From Actinomadura sp. K4S16 (lineage in GTDB: Bacteria; Actinomycetota; Actinomycetes; Streptosporangiales; Streptosporangiaceae), in the NCBI RefSeq assembly GCF_008327685.1, contig NZ_BDDE01000018.1, positions 310,001 through 374,000 on the forward strand: a stretch of 64,000 nt of DNA, read 5' to 3'. Shown piece by piece: positions 34,559-40,568 of the stretch; positions within the stretch are counted from its first letter, which is position 1, and the number at the start of each line of letters is the position of its first letter. Below the pieces are notes generated by a model, which had not been told where the DNA came from, made no database searches, and worked only from the letters and a program-made list of their open reading frames with translations. Position numbers and translations under genes: made by a program.

Positions 34559-35808
34559 CCGGCCGGCTCCAGCGCCGGGTCGGACGCCGCGCCCGCCGCG
34601 AGCCCGGTGAGCAGGTCGGCGGTCCGCGCGCCGTCGCGCGCCCCCGGCCGTCCGGGGTCCGCCAGGTCGGCGATGATCCACTGCGTGTTCGTCCGCAGGC
34701 CGGCCTCGGCGATGTCACCGGGCATCGCCGGGACGTCCGGCCGTCCGGTCCTGGGCCGGTGGCAGACGGCGTGGGTGACCGTCCGCCGCTCGTTGCCCGG
34801 GTCGCCGAGGTAGGACAGGGCGAGGTCGACGTGCGCCGGGGCGCTCATGCCCTGGACGTCGTGGTCCTCGCGGATGTTGACCACGAACGCCTTGGCGGCC
34901 GCGCGGTTCGCGGCGATCGCCTCGGCCACGCCGGGCGTCAGGTAGCTCGGCAGCAGCGACGAGTGCGGGGTACCCGGGCCGTAGACGATGAGGTCGGCGT
35001 CCGCCAGCGCGGCCAGCGCCGCCCGGTTGGCCGACACCGCCGCCCGCCGGCGGGCGAGGACCCAGCGGATCCGCTGGACGGGCAGCGTCTCGAGCTCGTC
35101 CCGCTGCGCCGGCCCGAGCGGGCGGCGGAGCAGGAACAGGTCGGTGATGCGGGCCGCGTCCTGCGGCGCCACGATGTCGGCCTCGTCGGCGAGCAGCCGC
35201 CCGTTCTCCTTCAGCGCGACGAGGTGGGCGTCCCCGCCGTCCGTCACGTTCAGGAGGCGGGCCGGGGTCGCGAACGTCCGCGCGCAGGACCGGACCGCCG
35301 CGTTGAAGTCCTCGCCCGCCCGCAGGTAGGCGCCGGCGAACACGAGGTTGCCGAGCGCGCAGCCGGCGAGGTCGAGCCCGTCCGGGTCCTCCTCCAGGCG
35401 CCGCAGGAAGGCGGTCAGGTCCCGGGTGATCGCCGCGCGGGCGCGCCGCGGCAGCGCGGCGAACCCCGGCGGGGAGGTCTCCGGTGCCGCGAGCGCGCCG
35501 GCGAGGTCGCCGAGGTCGCGCGGCGCCGTCCCGGCGGGGAGCCGGTGCTCGAGGACGGCGAAGAGCGCCGCCTGGGCCGGGTCCGCCGGGTCGAGGTGCG
35601 GCAGCAGGTTCTTGCGGAAGTCGGACGGGCCGAGCATCCCCGGCAGGAAGCGCCGCAGCGCGCCCGTGGACAGGCCGTTGTCGTACCCGTTGACGAGCAG
35701 GGTCAGCCGGACGCCGGGGGTCCGCAGGAGCCGCCGCGCGATGCCCGCGCCACCGCGCCCGCCGCTGAACATGGCGACCCGCGTCGGGCCCGGGCGCCGC
35801 TTGGTCAC
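34555..35808 (-). CDS. CofD/YvcK-superfamily protein in a glycan operon
   Basis: A 417-residue protein with the superfamily's N-terminal nucleotide loop FSGGRGGAGIARRL, an early NGYDNGLSTGALRR, LLNVTDGGDAHL near 205 and YGPGTPHSSLLPSYL near 285. CofD transfers phospholactate in F420 synthesis; YvcK relatives bind UDP-GlcNAc. Operon context (two GT2, a GT4, a flippase and a nucleotidyltransferase) favours a nucleotide-sugar or phosphodiester-transfer role over F420, but that is inference. GTG/TGA overlaps join it to both neighbours. It is longer than CofD (about 310-330). Confidence 0.8.
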   Translation of the reverse strand: MTKRRPGPTRVAMFSGGRGGAGIARRLLRTPGVRLTLLVNGYDNGLSTGALRRFLPGMLGPSDFRKNLLPHLDPADPAQAALFAVLEHRLPAGTAPRDLGDLAGALAAPETSPPGFAALPRRARAAITRDLTAFLRRLEEDPDGLDLAGCALGNLVFAGAYLRAGEDFNAAVRSCARTFATPARLLNVTDGGDAHLVALKENGRLLADEADIVAPQDAARITDLFLLRRPLGPAQRDELETLPVQRIRWVLARRRAAVSANRAALAALADADLIVYGPGTPHSSLLPSYLTPGVAEAIAANRAAAKAFVVNIREDHDVQGMSAPAHVDLALSYLGDPGNERRTVTHAVCHRPRTGRPDVPAMPGDIAEAGLRTNTQWIIADLADPGRPGARDGARTADLLTGLAAGAASDPALEPAG

Positions 35809-36668
35809 CGCGCTTCTCCCGCCCGGACCGCGCTCTCGCACGCCCGCCCGGCGGTGCCGACCGCCGGGTCGCGTCCGTCCCCGGCCTCGGCGCGCAGGAC
35901 ACCGCGGCGCTGCAGCCAGTGGCGGTAGCCGAGATAGCCGACCAGCAGCGCCCGATCGCGCGCCCCGCCCCAGAACCGCCAACCGCGGGCGCCGGCGGCG
36001 CGCTCCCGGTGCTCGATCGGGATCTCCACCCAGGTGTGGCCGAGTTCGGCGACCCGGGCGGTGATCTCGGTCGAGCAGTTCATCCCGCCCGACTCCAGCC
36101 GCAGGGACCGGAACAGCGGGCCGTGGACCACCTTGAACACCGAGTTGAAGTCCCGGTACCGGGTCCGGTGCAGCCGGTTGCTGACGGCGCCGCTGGCCGC
36201 CGAGCCCCACCGGTGGGGCAGGCTGTCGGCCTTGCGGATCCTGGCGCCCGAGAACGCCCTGGCCTTTCCGGCCAGGACGGGATCGAGGAAGCGGTCGAGG
36301 TTGGCGATGGGGAACTGGCCGTCGGAGTCGAGGAGGACGACCCATTCCAGCCGGGTGCGGGCGATCGCGGCGGCGATGGCGGCGCCCGCCCCGCGGTTGC
36401 GGTCGAACCGGGTGACGGCGAGCCGCGGGCACTCCTCCTGGAGCGCGGCCAGGACGGCGCCGGTCGCATCGGTGCTCCCGTCGTCGCACACCACGATCTC
36501 CCAGTCGGCGATGCGCGGGTTCCCCTCCAGGTAGGCCCGCCATTCGGCGACCACGGCGGCGATGTTCTCCGCCTCGTTGTAGGCCGGCGCCGCGACGGAG
36601 ATCGCGACGGCGCCGGGCGCGGAGCCGGACACGGGGGTGGCCCTGGGCACGATGTCCTCTCCCTGCAC
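35805..36668 (-). CDS. Family 2 glycosyltransferase (polyprenyl-phosphate sugar transferase-like)
   Basis: A 287-residue GT-A enzyme with VAAPAYNEAENIAAVV, VVCDDGSTDATGAVL and LLDSDGQFP near 105, and the later FNSVFKVVHG and GGMNCSTEITARV. This pattern resembles dolichyl/polyprenyl-phosphate mannosyl- or glucosyltransferases, which charge a lipid carrier. No C-terminal membrane segment is evident. It follows the membrane protein by four bases and overlaps the CofD-like gene at GTGA. Confidence 0.86.
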   Translation of the reverse strand: MQGEDIVPRATPVSGSAPGAVAISVAAPAYNEAENIAAVVAEWRAYLEGNPRIADWEIVVCDDGSTDATGAVLAALQEECPRLAVTRFDRNRGAGAAIAAAIARTRLEWVVLLDSDGQFPIANLDRFLDPVLAGKARAFSGARIRKADSLPHRWGSAASGAVSNRLHRTRYRDFNSVFKVVHGPLFRSLRLESGGMNCSTEITARVAELGHTWVEIPIEHRERAAGARGWRFWGGARDRALLVGYLGYRHWLQRRGVLRAEAGDGRDPAVGTAGRACESAVRAGEAR

Positions 36669-36672
36669 TGGA

Positions 36673-37416
36673 CTACGGTTCCGTCCCGCGCGCGGCGGGG
36701 GCTGGGGCCGCCCCGGTCCGGTACCCGATCCACCGGTCCAGGGGCAGCAGGTTGACGCCGACGAGGATCGGCACGTGGGCGAGCGCGAACAGGACCGTCG
36801 CGCCGAACGAGATCGGCCCGCCGGTGATCACGTTGATGTGCGGGGCGTCGATCCGGTCCGGGATCCCGACCGGGTTGACGACGTACCACATGAGGTCGAG
36901 AAAGCCCGAGAAGACGATGACGATGCCGGTCACGAGCACTTTCAGGGTGCGTCCGGGAGAGCCTCCGCCGATCCGGTAGGCGGCGCCCGCGGTGAGCACG
37001 ATTCCGGGATAGAGAAGCAGGTAGACGTGCGTGTAGAAACTGTCGCCGTGGACCCGCTGGGCATCGGTGTAGTAGAAGCCGCTGATGCGCGGGACGACGT
37101 ATCCGGTGAAGAACACGAATGGCGCGTACAGCACCCAGTGCGGGAGCCGCGGGGCCCAGGGGAACAGCGCGATCGCGCAGCACAGGCAGCCGAAGACGAC
37201 CAGTTTGGCCACCAGTTCCCACGGCGACTCTATGTCGCGCCCGTGCGGCAGCGCGAGCCAGACGAACGCGGCGCCCGCGACGCCCGCGGCGAGCGCGATC
37301 CACCAGACACGCGGGGCCCAGCGGCCCGCGCCGACCGCGTCGGCTGCGCCCGCCGCGCCCGTCCCCGCCGGGTCGCCGGCCGCCTCCGAAGGCGAGGTTT
37401 CGTCTCGTACCGTCAT
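36673..37416 (-). CDS. Multi-pass membrane protein leading the glycan operon
   Basis: A 247-residue protein with an Ala/Gly-rich cytoplasmic N terminus of about 35 residues and about six membrane segments. Notable loops are VVPRISGFYYTDAQRVHG and VVNPVGIPDRIDAPH. I do not recognise the family. It is the first gene of the operon and lies directly downstream of two CebR-type boxes. A role with the flippase or as an acceptor-side membrane enzyme is possible, but nothing in the sequence shows it. Confidence 0.78.
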   Translation of the reverse strand: MTVRDETSPSEAAGDPAGTGAAGAADAVGAGRWAPRVWWIALAAGVAGAAFVWLALPHGRDIESPWELVAKLVVFGCLCCAIALFPWAPRLPHWVLYAPFVFFTGYVVPRISGFYYTDAQRVHGDSFYTHVYLLLYPGIVLTAGAAYRIGGGSPGRTLKVLVTGIVIVFSGFLDLMWYVVNPVGIPDRIDAPHINVITGGPISFGATVLFALAHVPILVGVNLLPLDRWIGYRTGAAPAPAARGTEP

Positions 37417-37820
37417 GGCTGCTTCGCAGACCTTTCGTCGTCCTCGGCCGGTCAGGCCGAACCACAGGTCAACGGCGTGGGAGCGCTCCCATAGCCGTAC
37501 ATTCGCCGCCCGTCGCCGAATTTGGGAGCGCTCCCATAGTAGATTTGACGCTCATCGCCCTTGTCAAGGCATAACCGAAATCGGTACTTCACTTGCTCGG
37601 GCCCGCGTCCTCGGTCGCCCCACGGTCGGGCCGGGCGGGCGCCGATCGCCCGTGCCGGACGGCGCCGCCGCCCTCCATTATCGGTTTCCGCAGGTGAACA
37701 GCGCCCTGGACGTCCGCCTGAGGCCGTGCCCTACGGGGGCCGGATAAGTCCTCCTCAGTGCTTCCTTAAAGGCGCCATAAGGAGGGCGGCGGGGCGGGGG
37801 AACGGTGCGAGGTTCGTGGT
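37417..37820. other. 404-bp intergenic region, divergent promoters
   Basis: This spacer separates the glycan operon from the sigma-region-4 gene. Its left third holds two LacI-type palindromes. The rest is lower in GC than its surroundings (AATCGGTACTTCACTTG) with no open frame carrying recognisable similarity. I see no RNA gene in it. Confidence 0.6.
37478..37536 (-). promoter_or_regulatory. Two perfect CebR-type (LacI family) operators
   Basis: The 14-bp palindrome TGGGAGCGCTCCCA occurs exactly at 37478-37491 and 37523-37536, start to start 45 bp apart, or about four helical turns. This is the site known for CebR, the LacI-family cellobiose/cellotriose repressor of streptomycetes. Both lie just upstream of the glycan operon's first gene. 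No LacI gene is present in the window. Confidence 0.85.
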
Positions 37821-38084
37821 GTGGCACTGCGAATGGGCAAAGACACCGGTTCGTTCGCCCCCGGTACGCCGGGGGAGCGGATGCGCCCCGCGGTGGTCGC
37901 CCGGGCCTTCCAGGCGCTGCCGCCCGCGCACCGCGAGATCCTCACCGAGACGGTCTTCCGGGACCGCTCGGTCAACGAGGCCGCCGCCTCGCTGGGAGTG
38001 CCGGTCGACGTGGTCAAGGTCCGCGTCTACCACGCGCTCCGGGCGCTCAGCGCGGCCGTGGAGGCGCCCCGGACGTTCGTCTGA
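37821..38084 (+). CDS. Stand-alone sigma-70 region 4-like DNA-binding protein
   Basis: An 87-residue protein. After about 25 variable residues it is a sigma-70 region 4 helix-turn-helix: VARAFQALPPAHREILTETV, then NEAAASLGVPVDVVKVRVYH, with the usual LPxxxRE start. There is no region 2. It could be a remnant of an ECF sigma factor, an accessory promoter-recognition subunit or a LuxR-like regulator. GAGG lies eight bases before the GTG; an ATG four codons later is possible. Its 3' end overlaps the convergent LysR gene by 38 bases. Confidence 0.7.
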   Translation: MALRMGKDTGSFAPGTPGERMRPAVVARAFQALPPAHREILTETVFRDRSVNEAAASLGVPVDVVKVRVYHALRALSAAVEAPRTFV

Positions 38085-38961
38085 CGGCCGCTCCCGCGAG
38101 GTCGCGGACGATCGCGGCGAACGCCTCCACGAGCGGGCCCCCGTCCGCCCAGGCGAGCGCGACGCGCAGCGGCTCCACGTCCGTGAGCGGCACCCAGACC
38201 AGCCCCGGGCGCGCGTAGTACAGCGCCATGCTGGACGGCGCGAAGCAGATGGCCGTGCCCTCGGCGACCTGTTCGAGCATCTCCTCGACGTTGTCGTTGG
38301 TGGGGCCCCAGCGCGGCGCGGACCCGTCCGGCCGCGGGTTGACCGCCCACCAGTCCACCCATTCGCGGGGGGCGCGCTCGGTCCACATGAGGGGCTCGTC
38401 CTTGACGTCCATGATCGAGACGCCGTCGGCGGCGGCGAGCCGATGGCCGGCCGGGAGGCCCACGACGCGGTGCTCGGTGTGGACGGTCTCCGAGTGCAGG
38501 CCCGAGAGGTCGGCGGGCAGCCACACGAACGCCACGTCCACCTGCCCGGCGCGGAGCGCGGCGGCCTCGCCGCCCCAGTCGAAGCGCTTGGGCTCGACGC
38601 GGACGCCGGGATGGGCGCAGGCGAACTCGGCGCGGGCCCGGGTCGTCAGCTCGCCGGCGCCGCTGGCCTCGAACCCGACGCGCAGGACGCCGGTCTGCCC
38701 GCGCCGGTGCCGCTCCGCGGCGGCGGCGACCCGGTCGGCCTGCCGGACCGTGCGGCGCGCCTCGGCGATCACGTCGCGGCCGGCGGCGGTGGGGGTCACG
38801 CCGCCCGCGTGCCGGTCGAACAGCCGGACGCCGAGCTCGGCCTCCAGCTTCCGCAGCGCGTAGGAGAGCGCGGGCTGGCTGACGTACAGGGCCTCGGCGG
38901 CCCGGCCGAGGTTGCCCGCGTCCGCGATCGCGGCGAGGTAGCGCAGCTGGCGCAGCTCCAT
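38047..38961 (-). CDS. LysR-family transcriptional regulator
   Basis: A 304-residue regulator with the canonical N terminus MELRQLRYLAAIADAGNLGRA, recognition helix YVSQPALSYALRKLEAELG and a periplasmic-binding-protein-like effector domain from residue 90. It is divergent from an SDR oxidoreductase with an 82-bp spacer containing a palindrome with a T-N11-A core, so the SDR gene is the expected target. The effector is unknown. Confidence 0.92.
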   Translation of the reverse strand: MELRQLRYLAAIADAGNLGRAAEALYVSQPALSYALRKLEAELGVRLFDRHAGGVTPTAAGRDVIAEARRTVRQADRVAAAAERHRRGQTGVLRVGFEASGAGELTTRARAEFACAHPGVRVEPKRFDWGGEAAALRAGQVDVAFVWLPADLSGLHSETVHTEHRVVGLPAGHRLAAADGVSIMDVKDEPLMWTERAPREWVDWWAVNPRPDGSAPRWGPTNDNVEEMLEQVAEGTAICFAPSSMALYYARPGLVWVPLTDVEPLRVALAWADGGPLVEAFAAIVRDLAGAAVRRTSGAPPRPR

Positions 38962-38970
38962 GCTGGGATC

Positions 38971-38985
38971 ATAAACGCTCTTTAT
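38971..38985. promoter_or_regulatory. LysR box between lysR and the SDR gene
   Basis: ATAAA-CGCTC-TTTAT is a perfect palindrome with the T-N11-A spacing that LysR proteins recognise. It lies ten bases upstream of the LysR start codon. Confidence 0.6.
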
Positions 38986-39043
38986 CGGGTCGGCGGATCT
39001 CTGTCTTGGACGCGGCGGTGGTCGCGCTGCGATAACTGCGGGC

Positions 39044-39952
39044 ATGGCGAACACCACTGAACCGAACACCACTGAACCGAACACCACTGAACCGAACACC
39101 ACTGAACCGAACACGGCGGGACGCGGACGGGTCTGGCTGATCACCGGGGCGAACTCGGGCTTCGGGCGGGCGATCGCGGAGGCGGCGCTGGCGGCCGGGG
39201 ACACGGTGGTCGCGGCGGCGCGCCGCCCGGAGGCGCTGGACGATCTGGTCGCGCGCCACCCGGGCCGGGTCAACGCGGTCGAGTTGGACGTCACCGACCA
39301 GGCGCGGATCGCGGACGTGGTCGCGGACGCGGTGCTGTGGCACGGCCGCGTCGACGTGCTGGTCAACAACGCCGGGCGAGGCGTCGTCGGCGCCGTGGAG
39401 GAGACCACCGACCGCGAGCTGCGCGAGCTGATGGACCTGCACTTCTTCGGCCCGGCGGCCCTCGTCCGGGCGGTGCTGCCGCACATGCGCCGGCAGGGGA
39501 GCGGCGCCGTCGTGCAGATGTCGAGCATGGGCGGCCGGTTCTCCTTCCCCGGCGTGGGTGCCTACTCGGCGACCAAGTTCGCGCTGGAGGGGATGTCGGA
39601 GGCGCTGGCCCAGGAGGTCGCGCCGTTCGGGATCAAGGTGCTGGTGGTCGAGCCGGGCGCGTTCCGGACGTCGTTCGCCGGCGGCGGCCTGCACCAGACG
39701 GCCGCGATGCCGGAGTACGACGGCACCGTCGGACCGGTCCGGGCGAACCTGCCGGGCAGCGACGGGAAGCAGCCGGGGGACCCGGCCAAGGCCGCCGCCG
39801 CGATCCTGAAGGCGCTGGACGCCGACGACACGCCGCTGCGGCTGCCGCTGGGCAACGACGCCGCCGACGCCGTCGACGCCGCCCTGACCGGGGCGCGCAA
39901 GGAGTTCACCGATTGGGAGCCTCTCTCCCGCGGCACCGATTTCGAGGAATGA
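39044..39952 (+). CDS. SDR-family oxidoreductase with N-terminal pentapeptide repeat
   Basis: A 302-residue classical short-chain dehydrogenase: cofactor loop TGANSGFGRAIAE near residue 35, NNAGRG near 110 and catalytic SSM...YSATK (Tyr and Lys) near 160-170. An Arg after the second strand (AAARRPEAL) favours NADP(H). The first 25 residues are four perfect NTTEP repeats plus NTAGR, unlike any catalytic SDR N terminus, and may be a disordered tail. Divergent from lysR. It ends in a strong hairpin. Confidence 0.9.
   Translation: MANTTEPNTTEPNTTEPNTTEPNTAGRGRVWLITGANSGFGRAIAEAALAAGDTVVAAARRPEALDDLVARHPGRVNAVELDVTDQARIADVVADAVLWHGRVDVLVNNAGRGVVGAVEETTDRELRELMDLHFFGPAALVRAVLPHMRRQGSGAVVQMSSMGGRFSFPGVGAYSATKFALEGMSEALAQEVAPFGIKVLVVEPGAFRTSFAGGGLHQTAAMPEYDGTVGPVRANLPGSDGKQPGDPAKAAAAILKALDADDTPLRLPLGNDAADAVDAALTGARKEFTDWEPLSRGTDFEE
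39050..39109 (+). repeat. Four perfect 15-bp in-frame repeats (NTTEP)
   Basis: AACACCACTGAACCG is repeated four times without mismatch immediately after the start codon pair ATGGCG. A unit of 15 bp keeps the frame, so copy number changes would only lengthen the N-terminal tail. Confidence 0.95.
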
Positions 39953-39966
39953 GGAGATAAATAGGT

Positions 39967-39990
39967 TGCCGGGGCGGAACCGCCCCGGCA
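39967..39990 (+). terminator. Terminator hairpin after the SDR gene
   Basis: TGCCGGGGCGG and its exact complement form an 11-bp stem with a minimal loop, 14 bases after the SDR stop. Confidence 0.7.
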
Positions 39991-40042
39991 CCATGGACGT
40001 CGTAGGGGAGAACGACGGACGGGATCGGAAGGGAGAGCCGCG

Positions 40043-40102
40043 ATGCGACGTCATCGAATGCACGGCAGCCATTCCGGTCTCGGGAGCCGCCGACGGACGT
40101 GA
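40043..40102 (+). CDS. Possible 19-residue leader peptide ahead of a tRNA cluster
   Basis: A short frame with GGGAG seven bases before its ATG encodes MRRHRMHGSHSGLGSRRRT. Fourteen of 19 residues are Arg, His, Ser or Met, the same four amino acids carried by the four tRNAs just downstream, and three Arg codons are CGA, uncommon in GC-rich actinomycetes. The stop codon falls in a 7-bp hairpin (40095-40113), and a T-run terminator follows before the first tRNA. This is the layout of a transcription attenuator. It may equally be chance in a 165-bp spacer. No family similarity is recognised. Confidence 0.3.
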   Translation: MRRHRMHGSHSGLGSRRRT

Positions 40103-40122
40103 ACCGCACGTCCCGACGCCGA

Positions 40123-40150
40123 CCGCCCGAAGACCACGGGCGGCCTTTTT
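40123..40150 (+). terminator. Rho-independent terminator just before the tRNA cluster
   Basis: CCGCCCG and CGGGCGG form a 7-bp stem with a seven-base loop, followed by CC and five Ts. It is the only classic T-run terminator I noticed in this window. It ends seven bases before the first tRNA, leaving no room there for a separate tRNA promoter. Confidence 0.7.
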
Positions 40151-40157
40151 CGTTTCC

Positions 40158-40242
40158 GGAGGGTTGGCCGAGCGGGAAGGCAGCGGCTTGCTAAGCCGTC
40201 GTCAGGGTCGCCCCTGCGCGAGTTCGAATCTCGCACCCTCCG
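40158..40242 (+). tRNA. tRNA-Ser(GCT)
   Basis: The full cloverleaf can be drawn: acceptor GGAGGGT/ACCCTCC, short D arm GCC/GGC, anticodon loop TTGCTAA, a long class II variable arm (CAGGG/CCCTG) and T arm GCGAG-TTCGAAT-CTCGC, with discriminator G. It reads AGC/AGT codons. CCA is not encoded. Confidence 0.93.
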
Positions 40243-40243
40243 C

Positions 40244-40316
40244 GCTGAGCAGGGACGCTGGTGCGTCCAGCGGTCTCATAAGCCGCGGCAGGCAGGTTCG
40301 ATTCCTGCGCTCAGCA
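40244..40316 (+). tRNA. tRNA with CAT anticodon (Met or Ile2), atypical core
   Basis: A 73-base cloverleaf starts one base after tRNA-Ser: acceptor GCTGAGC/GCTCAGC, D stem GGAC/GTCC, anticodon arm GCGGT-CTCATAA-GCCGC, T arm GCAGG-TTCGATT-CCTGC, discriminator A. Position 8 is A instead of the near-universal U, and the D loop (GCTGGTGC) lacks the usual A14 and A21. It may be a divergent or decaying tRNA. CCA is not encoded. Confidence 0.75.
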
Positions 40317-40328
40317 CGCAAGGAACAG

Positions 40329-40401
40329 GTCTCCGTGGCGCAGTGGAGAGCGCGCCGGGTTGCGGACCCGGAGGTCGCAGGTTCGATTCCTGCCGGAGAT
40401 A
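40329..40401 (+). tRNA. tRNA-Arg(GCG)
   Basis: A 73-base cloverleaf: acceptor GTCTCCG/CGGAGAT (G-U at the first pair), D stem GCGC/GCGC, anticodon arm CCGGG-TTGCGGA-CCCGG, T arm GCAGG-TTCGATT-CCTGC, discriminator A. Arg identity bases C35, A20 and A73 are present. The GCG anticodon is rare in bacteria, which normally read CGC/CGT with an ACG (inosine) tRNA. Confidence 0.88.
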
Positions 40402-40402
40402 C

Positions 40403-40475
40403 GGCGTTCGTGGTGTAGTGGTCTGCACGCCAGGTTGTGGTCCTGGAGGTGTCGGTTCGATCCCGACCGATCGCC
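40403..40475 (+). tRNA. tRNA-His(GTG)
   Basis: The cloverleaf has the histidine hallmark G(-1) opposite C73, acceptor GCGTTCG/CGATCGC (one T-T mismatch), D stem GTGT/GCAC, anticodon arm CCAGG-TTGTGGT-CCTGG and T arm GTCGG-TTCGATC-CCGAC. It begins one base after tRNA-Arg. The GH3 gene follows with a 93-bp gap. Confidence 0.92.
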
Positions 40476-40568
40476 CTATTCATATCGGTCGGAAGTGACC
40501 GGCAAATATTGCTCAGGCGCTGGTATCCGGTTGCGCTGATTTTGATCGGCCCTGGAAAAACCTTCCGC

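Noticed and set aside
34555..35808. CofD-like gene as part of F420 biosynthesis
   Set aside because: No cofC/fbiB/fbiC-type partner is adjacent, the protein is longer than CofD and it is embedded in a glycan operon; the LLM enzyme 20 kb away is not evidence of linkage.
40043..40102. 19-codon ORF as a cysteine-type leader peptide
   Set aside because: It contains no cysteine, unlike the known actinobacterial sulfur-responsive leaders. Kept only as a low-confidence leader for the tRNA cluster.
40158..40475. tRNA cluster as the attachment site of an integrated element
   Set aside because: No integrase, excisionase or repeated tRNA 3' end is found in the flanking sequence of this window.
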